Assembly: GCA_026131555.1 (NCBI GenBank)
Contig: JAMXJH010000011.1
Span: 1-64,000, forward strand
Reading direction: 5' to 3'
Length of the DNA stretch: 64,000 nt
Origin: Aerococcaceae bacterium NML190073
GTDB lineage: Bacteria > Bacillota > Bacilli > Lactobacillales > Aerococcaceae
Part shown: positions 18,007 to 27,136 of the stretch, one piece after another
Position numbering within the stretch: position 1 is the stretch's first letter
Layout of the letters: each line of letters opens with the position of its first letter
The notes under the pieces: generated by a model
The model's input: only the letters and a program-made list of their open reading frames with translations
Told to the model about the DNA's origin: nothing
Database searches by the model: none
Translations under genes and position numbers: made by a program

Positions 18007-18645
18007 TTACTTCGGTTCTGCCAATTTATGTTGGAAAGCATAAATCGTCGCCTGCGTACGATCAACCACTTCCAACTTCGATAAAATATTTGATACATGC
18101 GTCTTAACTGTCTTCAACGTAATAAACAGTTCGTCTGCAATCTCTTGGTTAGAATAGCCTTTTGCAATTAAGTTTAACACTTCGCGTTCACGCGTTGTTA
18201 AATCATCATGTAATTGTGGCTGACTTTGTTGATAATTGCGCTCTAATATTTTGGAAGTTACTGCCGGTTCCAAAATTTGTTCTCCGGCGTACGTGCTGCG
18301 AATTGCTTGGGCAATTTCCTGAGCGGAAGATGTCTTCAACAAGTAACTGCTGGCACCGGCTTCAATCGCAGGATACACTTTCTCATCATCAAGAAAAGAG
18401 GTTACAATAATGATTTTTGCTTCCGGCCATTCAGTCATAATTTTCCGTGTGGCTTCGATACCGTCCATCACTTCCATTACTAAATCCATTAGGATAATGT
18501 CCGGTCGCAATTCAAGTGCTTTATGGTAACCTACTAAGCCATTTTCGGCTTCGGCAATTACTTCAATATCCGATTGAATCATCAAGTAACTGGATACACC
18601 TAAACGCACCATTTCGTGATCATCTACTAATAATACTTTAATCAT
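18007..18645 (-). CDS. liaR: LuxR/NarL-family response regulator LiaR (VraR)
   Basis: 212 residues. The receiver domain has D8-D9, phospho-acceptor D54 (ILMDLVM) and K-containing YLLKTS. The C-terminal LuxR helix-turn-helix is LTTREREVLNLIAKGYSNQE and ELFITLKTVKTHVSNIL. It overlaps liaS by 4 bases. As part of LiaFSR it activates envelope-stress genes when the lipid II cycle is disturbed by bacitracin, daptomycin or similar agents. Confidence 0.92.
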   Translation of the reverse strand: MIKVLLVDDHEMVRLGVSSYLMIQSDIEVIAEAENGLVGYHKALELRPDIILMDLVMEVMDGIEATRKIMTEWPEAKIIIVTSFLDDEKVYPAIEAGASSYLLKTSSAQEIAQAIRSTYAGEQILEPAVTSKILERNYQQSQPQLHDDLTTREREVLNLIAKGYSNQEIADELFITLKTVKTHVSNILSKLEVVDRTQATIYAFQHKLAEPK

Positions 18646-19718
18646 GTCGTTGCCTCCTCTTTTGGCGATTGAATCGGCACAATCATATCAATGACTGTTC
18701 CCTTATCCTTGAAACTCAGCACTTTGAATGTGCCACCCATGCTAGCTATGCGTTCTTTCATATTCAATAAACCGTAACTGCCTAATTTCTCTGATTCAGC
18801 CGAATCAAATCCGATACCGTTATCAATAATCTTTAATTGCACTTGGCTGTCTGTTTGACGCAAATAAACTTCTAACTTACTCGCTTTCGCATGGCGCAAA
18901 GTATTGGAAACACCTTCTTGCACAATTCGGAACAAATGATCTTCGTTTCCGGATGCTAATGTTGTTTCTGTTAATTCCCAAGTGATATCTAACGGTACTT
19001 TCGTTTGCAATTCTTGCAAAATTTGCGTGATTCCTTCTTTCAAAGATTTCCCTTCCAAACCGATAGGTCGCAAATGAAGCAATAATGCGCGCATTTCTGT
19101 TTGTGCCGTTCCAATCACTTGATCAATCATTTTTAGTTGTTTAATTAAACTTTCGGGCAATTCATCGTTCAAACTGGCATTGACCGCCGATAGCATCATC
19201 GTTGCTGCGAATAACTGCTGACTGACAGAATCATGCAATTCTCTGGCAATACGATGCCGTTCCGCTTCAATGATTTCTTCTTTTGTTTCTGTTCCGACAA
19301 AAGTCGGTGCTTCTGCAAATTCTTGCAAATCGGTTGAAAGTTGCAACATTTTCTCCCGGATATGATTCAAATCATTGGCGATAATTCGAGTATTATCATA
19401 CCAATTGCGTTCTTTCATTTCTTCTCGGAAAATATTGTGATGATATTTACCAAGTAATAACCAATTAATTTTGGCACGGATTAGTTCATAAGGAGCGTTG
19501 AGCGTTAGCATTGTATAAGTCGCGTAAACAACTGAGATTGCCAGAATCAACGCTGCAATAATTGAATAGATGGGCACTTGCCAGAAGTGACCGTTCCAAA
19601 TGGTATCCAGTACTTGAGGATACCCACTCTGCACTAGCACGGTCACAACCGCCAGAACAATCAGACTATTGATGAACAATTGTGTGCCCAACAGACGAAT
19701 CCACAAACGCATATTCAT
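18642..19718 (-). CDS. liaS: Cell-envelope stress histidine kinase LiaS (VraS)
   Basis: 358 residues. Two transmembrane helices (about 12-32 and 48-70) are followed by a HisKA_3 dimerisation region with phospho-acceptor H162 in RIARELHDSVSQQLF and an ATPase domain with DNGIGF and GSYGLLNMKERI. This is the typical NarX/VraS-class layout. It overlaps both liaF (4 bases) and liaR (4 bases). Confidence 0.92.
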   Translation of the reverse strand: MNMRLWIRLLGTQLFINSLIVLAVVTVLVQSGYPQVLDTIWNGHFWQVPIYSIIAALILAISVVYATYTMLTLNAPYELIRAKINWLLLGKYHHNIFREEMKERNWYDNTRIIANDLNHIREKMLQLSTDLQEFAEAPTFVGTETKEEIIEAERHRIARELHDSVSQQLFAATMMLSAVNASLNDELPESLIKQLKMIDQVIGTAQTEMRALLLHLRPIGLEGKSLKEGITQILQELQTKVPLDITWELTETTLASGNEDHLFRIVQEGVSNTLRHAKASKLEVYLRQTDSQVQLKIIDNGIGFDSAESEKLGSYGLLNMKERIASMGGTFKVLSFKDKGTVIDMIVPIQSPKEEATT

Positions 19719-20464
19719 AGCAATATCACCTCCACATTACCGAAGCCGACTGACAAAATAATGCGTAATTTCCGATTCGCTTGCAAATAGCCAGAAGTTT
19801 CCCAACGGAAATTCTCTCCGACTAATGTATATTCATTCGCTTCAAACATTACTTTGCCGGAGATAGCACTAATATTCAAACGAATTCCGATATCATTCGG
19901 GACGATAATTCGTGTTCGCCCGAAGCCTTTACGAATCATCACAATACACTCTTGTTCCGGCAATAATGTATTCCCCAAATCAATAATGGAGTCCCCGCCG
20001 AAGTACACTAAATTAATATCGTCCCATTCGTATTGTGATTGTTGCATATCCATTGACTCTATCAACCCTTGCTGCTTCAAAAGAGTCCGTTGCTGACTTT
20101 GCGGTGCAACTAATTGCAGTCCGTGATATTTTTGACGCGAATCGAATGGATGCACGAGCGATTCTCCCCAGACAATGAATTCGTTACCTTCATTCGTCCG
20201 AAAAACAATGAGCACTAGAAGAAAGGCGAGTAACAACAACCAAACCGAACGCGTTAAGGAAATGGATAGAACAATTAGAAACAGAGCGAGCGCAATCCCT
20301 ACTTGACGCAAAAACGGCTTTTGAACCAACATCGCAAGAATAAGAATCACGAAGCCAATCCCCGTCATAATGAGTGCTTGCCATGACGTCACTATTTCCA
20401 AAATCAGAAACAACAAACTTACCGAACATAACAAAAAGATATTCCGTTTCACAAAAGTTCGCAT
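19715..20464 (-). CDS. liaF: LiaF, membrane regulator of the LiaFSR system
   Basis: 249 residues. Four N-terminal hydrophobic helices are followed by a cytoplasmic C-terminal beta-rich domain (about 115-249; EWDDINLVYFGGDSIIDLGN, GFGRTRIIVPNDIG). This is the DUF2154/LiaF_C domain. In Bacillus and Streptococcus, LiaF inhibits LiaS in unstressed cells. First gene of the unit; ATG 20464 has GGAGGGG upstream. Confidence 0.9.
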   Translation of the reverse strand: MRTFVKRNIFLLCSVSLLFLILEIVTSWQALIMTGIGFVILILAMLVQKPFLRQVGIALALFLIVLSISLTRSVWLLLLAFLLVLIVFRTNEGNEFIVWGESLVHPFDSRQKYHGLQLVAPQSQQRTLLKQQGLIESMDMQQSQYEWDDINLVYFGGDSIIDLGNTLLPEQECIVMIRKGFGRTRIIVPNDIGIRLNISAISGKVMFEANEYTLVGENFRWETSGYLQANRKLRIILSVGFGNVEVILL

Positions 20465-20495
20465 TCAATATCCCCTCCAATCGTACCCAGTTTAT

Positions 20496-20524
20496 ATTAT
20501 AACATGCATTTTCTTATTACTAAA
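20496..20524 (-). promoter_or_regulatory. liaFSR promoter
   Basis: TATAAT with an extended TGT (20496-20501) lies 17 bases after a weak TTTAGT -35 (20519-20524) on the minus strand, about 30 bases before liaF. No clear LiaR box was picked out by eye. Confidence 0.5.
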
Positions 20525-20581
20525 CATCCTCTTGTAATCAATAATCATTCTATTTACATGCAAGGATTTCCCCTTATTAAT

Positions 20582-22183
20582 CTAGTTCGATTCCAGCTTA
20601 TCATACACTTTGTTTCCGGACAAATAAGTCGCAACAATCTCTGTTGTCAAAATATCTTGTGCCGATACATTGAGTAAATTGCGATTTAAGATAACAAAAT
20701 CTGCTCGCTTCCCTTTGGACAAATTCCCAATATCCGTTCTACTCAACGCTTTCGCCGCTCCTTGTGTATGTGCATATAATGCGTCCCCAATGGTCATACG
20801 CTCTTCCGGCATTAAAGCTTCGGTCGGCAAACCTTCATCTGTCTGACGGGCAACCGCATAATAAATGCTTTGTAAAGGTGTGATATCCAATACAACGGGA
20901 GTATCTGTGCCGAAAGCCAGTGTCGCACCACTTTGGATAAAGGATTGGAATGGAAACATATTGCGTGCGCGCTCGGGTCCCACTTCGCAATCCAATGTAT
21001 CGTAGCCGACTAATAAATGACTAGGCTGTACAGATAAAACTAAGTTGGTTTGTCTGGTTAATGGTAAGTCTATTGGATCCATTACTTCCAAATGTTCCAC
21101 TGTATTATACTTTCCTGCAGACAGCGGATAGTTCATTTGCGCTTCTTGTAAGTATGTTAATGTCAGTTGAATCGCACGGTCGCCAATCGCATGGATTCTG
21201 ATTGGCAAATCTGCTTGATTCGCTAATAAAATAAGTTCATGCATCAATTCAATCGGTAATAAAGACGTGCCGACATCATGCTCACCATAAGGAACATAAT
21301 AAGGTTCCTTCAGCAAGGCAGTATGCGAACTCGTGACACCGTCGAAAAATTGTTTGACACCGCCCATCTGCAACATTGGTGACTGATAAGAGGCGGACAT
21401 TTTTTGCAAAGGTGAAACGTTTAAGCGCATCGCCGGATAAAAACTCATACGCACGGTCGCTTCCGACTCAATTGAGCGATACAATTCAGGATAAACTAAA
21501 TCATCAGGACTTTCTCCGGTTAACGCTACATCACCGACCGCTGTAATCCCCATTTTGTTCAAGTGTGCCATATAAGTCAAACAAGCCTTTGGCGCTTGCG
21601 CCTTGAATTTCTCTAGCACTCCCGCAATATAATAAATCGCAATCGCCTCGAGAAAAACACCGCTCAACTCGCCATTTTTCATTAATCGCTCGCCACTAAT
21701 CTCATTCGGAATCGTAGCACTTGTAATAGCCAATGTTTGCAATGCAGCTGTATTAAACCATACCGTATGTGCATCGCCTGAAATCAACATGGTTGGAATG
21801 CTACCCGTATACGTATCCAATACCCAACGATCCGGATAAATTTGTTGTCCGAAATCACTTGCATACCAACCGATACCGATACGCCAACCTTGATGAATCG
21901 GTAACTCTCCAGCCTTTTGGGCAACAGATTCCGGCGTTACTCCGCTCACATAATGAATGTGACCGGCGTGAATCAAACTCGATAAGTAAAAATGCACATG
22001 CGCATCAATAAAACTCGGTATCATCATTTGCTCAGAATAGTCAATAATCGGACAATTCGGCAAATCAGTCGTATCATTCAAATAGAGATTCTGAATCGTC
22101 CCTTCGTACACTTCAATATATCCGGAGAATGTTTCCCGTTTCTCCGCATCAAAGATATAATTGCTCTTCACTAAATAATGCAT
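20582..22183 (-). CDS. Amidohydrolase family protein, YtcJ-like
   Basis: 533 residues of the amidohydrolase_3 group. The metal-binding HxH is in FIDAHVHFYLSS, further ligands fit RIHAIGDRAI and TVEHLEV, and the catalytic Asp is probably in LAFGTDTPV. These enzymes hydrolyse amide or imine bonds on varied small molecules; the substrate is unknown. It begins 2 bases after the PotD-like gene ends, so the two are co-transcribed, which hints that the imported ligand and the hydrolysed substrate may be related. The N-terminal beta-sandwich is short but complete. Confidence 0.8.
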   Translation of the reverse strand: MHYLVKSNYIFDAEKRETFSGYIEVYEGTIQNLYLNDTTDLPNCPIIDYSEQMMIPSFIDAHVHFYLSSLIHAGHIHYVSGVTPESVAQKAGELPIHQGWRIGIGWYASDFGQQIYPDRWVLDTYTGSIPTMLISGDAHTVWFNTAALQTLAITSATIPNEISGERLMKNGELSGVFLEAIAIYYIAGVLEKFKAQAPKACLTYMAHLNKMGITAVGDVALTGESPDDLVYPELYRSIESEATVRMSFYPAMRLNVSPLQKMSASYQSPMLQMGGVKQFFDGVTSSHTALLKEPYYVPYGEHDVGTSLLPIELMHELILLANQADLPIRIHAIGDRAIQLTLTYLQEAQMNYPLSAGKYNTVEHLEVMDPIDLPLTRQTNLVLSVQPSHLLVGYDTLDCEVGPERARNMFPFQSFIQSGATLAFGTDTPVVLDITPLQSIYYAVARQTDEGLPTEALMPEERMTIGDALYAHTQGAAKALSRTDIGNLSKGKRADFVILNRNLLNVSAQDILTTEIVATYLSGNKVYDKLESN

Positions 22184-22185
22184 AC

Positions 22186-23271
22186 TTACAACTCCATTTT
22201 GAAAGTAAGAAATAGTTCGTTATACTTCTCAATCCATTCCTTACCTAAATATTCGTAATGTTCCAACTCATTCAAAATACTCGCCGGCGGATAGAAAGCC
22301 GTGTCGCTTGTAATGTCTTCCGGTAATAGAGCCTTCGCAGCCTCACTCGGTGTTGTATAACCTACCCATTCTGCATTACGCGCCGCAATTTCCGGTCTCA
22401 ACATGAAGTTGATGAAATCGTAGGCTCCTTGAATATTTTGCGCACTGTGAGGAATTGCGAAGTTATCGGTCCACACAGCGCTACCGTCTTCCGGAATCAC
22501 ATAGGCAATGTTCGGATTGTCATAAATGACTGCCGCTGCATCGCCTGAATAGCCAATTCCTATCGTTGCTTCTTCTGCTGTCATTAAGGTCTTGATTTCT
22601 TCCATCAAAATCGCTCGAATATTCGGTGCCAACTCAATCAATTTCGCTTGCGCTTCTTGTAGTTCTTGTTCATTTGTAGAATTGAGCGAGTAGCCAAGCG
22701 ACTGTAAAGCAATCCCTAATGATTCCCTGTTGCCGTCCAAGAATAGCACATTATTCTTGAATTCCGGCTTCCATAAATCGCTCCATTTCGTTACCTCGGA
22801 AGGGTCAATATACTTCGTGTTAATCATAATCCCCACCGTACCCCAAAAATACGGCACTGTATAGCGATTTCCTTTATCGAAATTATGGTCTAACAAATAT
22901 GGCGAAATAGTTTCCAATCCAACCAGTCTTGTGTGGTCAAGAGGTAATAGTAAGTTCTGTTCCACTAATTTCGGCACACTCGACTCACTCGGAAAAATCA
23001 AATCATAATGCGTGCCGCTTTGCTTAATCTTGGCTTCCATTGCGTCATTGGAATCAAACGTTTCATAAATAACGGTATAATTCGTTTCCGCTTCAAATTC
23101 TTTAATTAAATCCGGGTCAACATAGTTCCCCCAGTTAAAAATATGCAGCGTTTGACGTTCTCCTTGTTCACCGCCGGTTGCAAACCCTGGCGACTCCAAA
23201 ACATAACGAATACCGAACAACACCGCTACAAATAATACAATCATTGATAAAGATACATAAAGTTTCTTCAA
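22186..23271 (-). CDS. PotD-like polyamine (extracellular solute) binding protein
   Basis: 361 residues from TTG 23271, chosen because AGAGGAG sits 8 bases upstream; a GTG at 23292 lies before that site. The N-terminal helix LYVSLSMIVLFVAVLFG is not followed by a lipobox cysteine, so the protein is likely held by an uncleaved signal anchor. The mature part matches spermidine/putrescine binding proteins: HIFNWGNYVDPDLIKEFE, YDLIFPSESSVPKLV, NRYTVPYFWGTVGIM. No potABC genes are adjacent, so it is an orphan here. It is co-transcribed with the amidohydrolase. Confidence 0.85.
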   Translation of the reverse strand: MKKLYVSLSMIVLFVAVLFGIRYVLESPGFATGGEQGERQTLHIFNWGNYVDPDLIKEFEAETNYTVIYETFDSNDAMEAKIKQSGTHYDLIFPSESSVPKLVEQNLLLPLDHTRLVGLETISPYLLDHNFDKGNRYTVPYFWGTVGIMINTKYIDPSEVTKWSDLWKPEFKNNVLFLDGNRESLGIALQSLGYSLNSTNEQELQEAQAKLIELAPNIRAILMEEIKTLMTAEEATIGIGYSGDAAAVIYDNPNIAYVIPEDGSAVWTDNFAIPHSAQNIQGAYDFINFMLRPEIAARNAEWVGYTTPSEAAKALLPEDITSDTAFYPPASILNELEHYEYLGKEWIEKYNELFLTFKMEL

Positions 23272-23422
23272 CGCATACACTCCTCTTTTCACAATCGCAA
23301 TCGTTTACTTTTTATTACAGAGATAAGAATAGCATAAATACACATTCTATTCATTACTTGTTTGCAAAAAACTTAAAGATTTCTATCTAAATTTGCGATT
23401 CAATTTACTTATATACTTAACA

Positions 23423-23468
23423 AAAAGCATCCCACAGCTATCAACTTAAGTTAGCTGTAGGATGCTTT
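23423..23468. terminator. Strong terminator between greA and the potD-like gene
   Basis: AAAAGCATCC...ACAGCTA and TAGCTGTAGGATGCTTTT form a long stem with A- and T-rich ends, so it works in both directions. On the minus strand it ends the greA transcript. Confidence 0.85.
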
Positions 23469-23479
23469 TCAATTTAACC

Positions 23480-23959
23480 TTAGTTTTTCTCTACTTTGAT
23501 AATTTTGATTTCAAAGGAACCGCCAGGTGTTTGTACGGTAACTGTTTCACCCAATTTTTTGCCTAAGATGGCTTTGGCGATTGGTGAATCATTGGAAATC
23601 TTCGCTTCAAGCGGATCTGCTTCGGCGCTACCAACGATTGTGTACACTTCTTCGTCGCCATCCGGCATCTCGATAAAGGTTACTGTACGACCGAGTGTGA
23701 CAACATCATCGGCAACATGACGATCATCGATAATTTCAGCAAAACGAATCATCTTCTCTAAAGTTGAGATACGTCCTTCAACAAAAGCTTGCTCATCTTT
23801 CGCTGATTCATATTCAGAGTTCTCTGATAAGTCGCCGAAACTACGAGCAATCTTAATACGCTCAATAATTTCTTTACGCTTATTTACCTTCAAATCTTCC
23901 AATTCAGCTTCAAGTTTCGCCTTACCTTCTAAGGTCATCGGATAAACTTTCTCTTCCAT
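23480..23959 (-). CDS. greA: Transcription elongation factor GreA
   Basis: 159 residues, the full GreA length. An N-terminal coiled coil (about 5-75; [17 protein letters not shown], and [16 protein letters not shown] with the acidic tip) inserts in the RNA polymerase secondary channel. The C-terminal FKBP-like domain contains [16 protein letters not shown]. It rescues backtracked polymerase by stimulating transcript cleavage. It follows udk by 83 bases. Confidence 0.95.
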   Translation of the reverse strand: MEEKVYPMTLEGKAKLEAELEDLKVNKRKEIIERIKIARSFGDLSENSEYESAKDEQAFVEGRISTLEKMIRFAEIIDDRHVADDVVTLGRTVTFIEMPDGDEEVYTIVGSAEADPLEAKISNDSPIAKAILGKKLGETVTVQTPGGSFEIKIIKVEKN

Positions 23960-24042
23960 TTCATAACTCCTTGTAGTGTTTTCGACAACAACACGACTAA
24001 TATAGCATGTTCATTTGTCAATTTCAACTCAGAATGTTCATT

Positions 24043-24675
24043 CTATGATTGTTTTTTGTCCAAAATAGCCTGAATCTTCGTTGCAATTAAATCAATCGCA
24101 ACATTATTGTAGCCGCCTTCCGGAACAATAATATCTGCGTAGCGCTTAGTCGGTTCAATAAATTGATGATGCATTGGTTTAACAACTTCGACATATTGTT
24201 TAATCACCGAGTCAACTGAACGACCTCGCTCTTTAATATCGCGCAAAATTCGACGCGCCAAACGAATATCATCATCCGTATCCACATACACTTTAATGTC
24301 CATTAAATCACGGAGGCGTTCATCTTCAAGAATCAATAGACCTTCGATGATGATAACATCTTTTGATTCTTGATGCACGCTTTCAGCACTTCGAGTATGC
24401 GCTACATAATCATAAATTGGGCGCTCAATTGCCTCGCCTCTTAATAAAGCGGCAATATGCTCCGCAAACAATTCATTGTCAAACGCTAAAGGATGATCGT
24501 AGTTCGTCAACAAACGTTCTTCAAATGGTAAATGCGTTTGATCTTTGTAATAGTAATCCTGTTGCAATAACATAACCGGTAAATCCGCAAAAATATCTAG
24601 AATGCGTTTGCTGACGCTCGATTTGCCACTTCCTGAGCCACCTGTTACACCTATTACAATCGGTCTATTTGTCAT
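24043..24675 (-). CDS. udk: Uridine kinase
   Basis: 210 residues. P-loop [12 protein letters not shown] near the N-terminus, [10 protein letters not shown] and [11 protein letters not shown] substrate loops. It phosphorylates uridine and cytidine with ATP or GTP for pyrimidine salvage. It sits between mltG and greA, an order common in Lactobacillales and Bacillus. Confidence 0.95.
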   Translation of the reverse strand: MTNRPIVIGVTGGSGSGKSSVSKRILDIFADLPVMLLQQDYYYKDQTHLPFEERLLTNYDHPLAFDNELFAEHIAALLRGEAIERPIYDYVAHTRSAESVHQESKDVIIIEGLLILEDERLRDLMDIKVYVDTDDDIRLARRILRDIKERGRSVDSVIKQYVEVVKPMHHQFIEPTKRYADIIVPEGGYNNVAIDLIATKIQAILDKKQS

Positions 24676-24696
24676 TTGAATTCCTCCATTATCACA

Positions 24697-25899
24697 CTAT
24701 TCTGTTTCTTCTGATTCATCCGTTGCTTCACTCGATACTTCTTGAGTGCTGCTGGACTCTTTATTCACATATTGTGCCACTAGAGCATCGTGCTCTTCAA
24801 TTGTAGCTGAATAATAAATTTTCTGTGTTTCCAAGTCTGCAACAAAGTAATAATAATCCGAATAAGTTGGATGCAATACTGCCAAAATCGCATTCAAACT
24901 CGGGCTATCATAAGGTCCGGGACCCAAACCATGATGTTTATATAAATTATACGGTGAGTCTACTTCTAAATCTTCGTAAGTGACCAATTCCTTATGAACA
25001 CCTAATGCATAAAGTACGGTAATATCACTTTGCAATGGCATTTCTGCATTGATACGATTCAGGAACACACCGGCAATCAATTTGCGATCTTCATCCGTGA
25101 TGCCTTCCTTTTCGACGATGGAAGCTAATGTTAACACTTGGTGGAATGACATCCACGTGTCATTCAAGTCGCCGTTATCTTTCAGTTTATGGTATTCCAA
25201 ATTAGTCTTAGCAACCATTTGAGTGATAATTTCCTTGACATCAGTACCGGCAAAATAATCGTATGTCGCCGGGAATAAATAACCTTCCAAACGATATTTG
25301 AGCCCTTCGATTTCCATTAAGCCATTCAATAGTGACGGGAATTGCGTTGTTAAATGTTTGACAAACGCTTCGTCATTGACTGTTGCCATAAATTCTTCCT
25401 TGGTGATTGGTGTATTATTTGCCACCATTTCAGCAATCTGTTCGAGTGTCATCCCTTCAATGACTGTTAATTTCGTGTCAACATCGACAGCGATTGGTGT
25501 GCCGCCCTTTTCTAAAGCGATAATCACTTCTTCTGCTGTCATTGCCGGTGACAATTCATAATGTCCTGCTTGCAAGCCGCTGACACTTTTAGATTTCAAA
25601 TAGAAATTAAACAAATCAACATGATGAATAATCCCATGTTCTTTCAAAATCGTAGCAATTTCGCGGTTGCTGCTGCCGATTGGAATTGTAACTGCTACTT
25701 TGTTCTGATTATTCGCATCGACAGGTCCGAGTGCGTGGCGTACATAAAGATAGCCGCCGACACCTGTTACCAATAGGAAGATAAACAAGCCGATGATAAT
25801 ATACTTCACAATTCGATTTGTCCAGAGTGTTTCTTTTACATGGTAGGTTTCGCTTTCACGCGCTTGCTCACGAATTTTCTTCCACTCTAATTTCTTCAT
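24697..25899 (-). CDS. mltG: Endolytic murein transglycosylase MltG (YceG-like)
   Basis: 400 residues from ATG 25899 with GAGGG 8-9 bases before it; an upstream in-frame ATG at 25938 lacks a site and overlaps the -10. A single membrane helix (about 35-58; YIIIGLFIFLLVTGVGGYLY) anchors the enzyme. The outer part has a LysM-like region and the YceG domain, with catalytic Glu in TLASIVEKEG and LPLQSDITVLYALG. It cleaves nascent glycan strands and sets their length. The tail is Ser/Glu rich. Confidence 0.92.
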   Translation of the reverse strand: MKKLEWKKIREQARESETYHVKETLWTNRIVKYIIIGLFIFLLVTGVGGYLYVRHALGPVDANNQNKVAVTIPIGSSNREIATILKEHGIIHHVDLFNFYLKSKSVSGLQAGHYELSPAMTAEEVIIALEKGGTPIAVDVDTKLTVIEGMTLEQIAEMVANNTPITKEEFMATVNDEAFVKHLTTQFPSLLNGLMEIEGLKYRLEGYLFPATYDYFAGTDVKEIITQMVAKTNLEYHKLKDNGDLNDTWMSFHQVLTLASIVEKEGITDEDRKLIAGVFLNRINAEMPLQSDITVLYALGVHKELVTYEDLEVDSPYNLYKHHGLGPGPYDSPSLNAILAVLHPTYSDYYYFVADLETQKIYYSATIEEHDALVAQYVNKESSSTQEVSSEATDESEETE

Positions 25900-25936
25900 T
25901 CCATTTCCCTCCTCATCATTGCTGATGTTGTTAAGC

Positions 25937-25942
25937 ATTATA
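25937..25942 (-). promoter_or_regulatory. mltG extended -10
   Basis: TGTTATAAT on the minus strand (hexamer 25937-25942), with no clear -35, sits between the DUF1292 terminator and mltG. It gives mltG-udk-greA their own promoter. Confidence 0.45.
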
Positions 25943-25977
25943 ACAGAATTTGTATGACATAGCCATTACAAAAACAT

Positions 25978-26007
25978 CACGGAACAAGGATAATTCCCCG
26001 TTCCGTG
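25978..26007 (-). terminator. Terminator after the DUF1292 gene
   Basis: CACGGAAC (25978-25985) and GTTCCGTG (26000-26007) pair perfectly. ATGTTTTTG follows on the minus strand. Confidence 0.75.
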
Positions 26008-26015
26008 GCGTAAGA

Positions 26016-26306
26016 TTAAAATTCTTCTTCTGCTAAGAAAGTGTTTAACACTTCTTCAACCATGTCCCATTCTGCATCGTTCTCGATTGGCTGTAAGGAA
26101 CCGGATTGTCCATCTTCTTGTTCGATGTACGAATACGCCAGTAATTCTACGTCATCATCTTCACTTGTTCCTGCCGGATAGAGGACGATGTAATTTTTGC
26201 CGTAATCTTCTGAATCGAATGTGAAGAGGACTTCGTATAAGGATTCGTTTCCTTCCTCGTCAACGATTGTAATGTGCTCGTGTTCATGTTCGTGATGTTC
26301 TGTCAT
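26016..26306 (-). CDS. DUF1292 family protein (YrzB-like)
   Basis: 96 residues, very acidic. It has the DUF1292 pattern [19 protein letters not shown], then an aromatic/Tyr core (KNYIVLYP) and [10 protein letters not shown]. An N-terminal HEHEHEH stretch is unusual and could bind metal. The family is conserved in Firmicutes directly after ruvX; its function is unknown. Confidence 0.88.
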   Translation of the reverse strand: MTEHHEHEHEHITIVDEEGNESLYEVLFTFDSEDYGKNYIVLYPAGTSEDDDVELLAYSYIEQEDGQSGSLQPIENDAEWDMVEEVLNTFLAEEEF

Positions 26307-26325
26307 TCTAATTTCCTCCGTTTAT

Positions 26326-26760
26326 TTACTTATGTGTATCCAAATAATTTTGCAAGATAATAATCGCCGCTAACTTGTCGATGACTTGCTTGCGCTTTTT
26401 GCGTGAAACGTCGCCTTCATTGATCAGCATTCGTTCCGCTTGCGATGTCGTTAAGCGTTCGTCTTGGTAAGCAATTGTAATGTCCGGATGGGCTTGCGCC
26501 ACCATTTCGCCGTAATCCAATGCTGCTTGCGCTCTTGGTCCTATCGAATTGTTCATATTCTTAGGTAAACCGATGACCACTGTCTTCACTTCGTGTTCAC
26601 GAATCAGTTGCGACAAACGTTCGATACCGAATTCGCCCGCATCTTCATTGATACGAATTGTTTCGACACCTTGTGCCGTCCAACCTAGCAAATCGCTGAC
26701 CGCCACACCTACCGTGCGCGAACCAACATCTAATCCCATAATACGCTGATACTTCGTCAT
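26326..26760 (-). CDS. ruvX: Putative Holliday junction resolvase RuvX (YqgF)
   Basis: 144 residues, RNase H fold. Acidic residues in [16 protein letters not shown], then [13 protein letters not shown] and [15 protein letters not shown]. The family has roles in rRNA processing and possibly junction resolution. It lies between ireB and the DUF1292 gene, as in most Firmicutes. Confidence 0.93.
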   Translation of the reverse strand: MTKYQRIMGLDVGSRTVGVAVSDLLGWTAQGVETIRINEDAGEFGIERLSQLIREHEVKTVVIGLPKNMNNSIGPRAQAALDYGEMVAQAHPDITIAYQDERLTTSQAERMLINEGDVSRKKRKQVIDKLAAIIILQNYLDTHK

Positions 26761-26769
26761 ACTCGCCTC

Positions 26770-27030
26770 TTACTTGTTCAAGTAGTCTTTCAATAATACT
26801 TCCATTACTTCATCGCGTTCATAACGACGAATCAAATTGCGCGCATCATTATGACGCGGAATGTACGCCGGATCGCCAGATAGTAAGTAGCCAACAATTT
26901 GATTGATTGGATCGTAGCCCTTCTCTTCTAACGATTGATAAACAACTTGTAACGTCTCGTTAATACTTAACCGGTTTAAGTCATCTAATTTGAATAAGAT
27001 TGTTTCATCTAATGATTGCATTTGCCTCAC
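26770..27030 (-). CDS. IreB-family regulatory phosphoprotein (DUF965)
   Basis: 86 residues, matching IreB of Enterococcus throughout ([38 protein letters not shown]). IreB is a small dimeric protein phosphorylated by the PASTA kinase IreK and affects cephalosporin resistance. The N-terminal DETI threonine neighbourhood is kept, though the order of Thr/Ser residues near the start cannot be matched to known sites by eye. Confidence 0.92.
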   Translation of the reverse strand: MRQMQSLDETILFKLDDLNRLSINETLQVVYQSLEEKGYDPINQIVGYLLSGDPAYIPRHNDARNLIRRYERDEVMEVLLKDYLNK

Positions 27031-27136
27031 CGATCCTTTCTTTATCCCTTATTTTACATGACTTATCGCAAAAATGAAACTGAAACGCTATGTTTTGGAC
27101 ATTTATTTACAGAATTAGCGGTTTAGAAACGAAATT

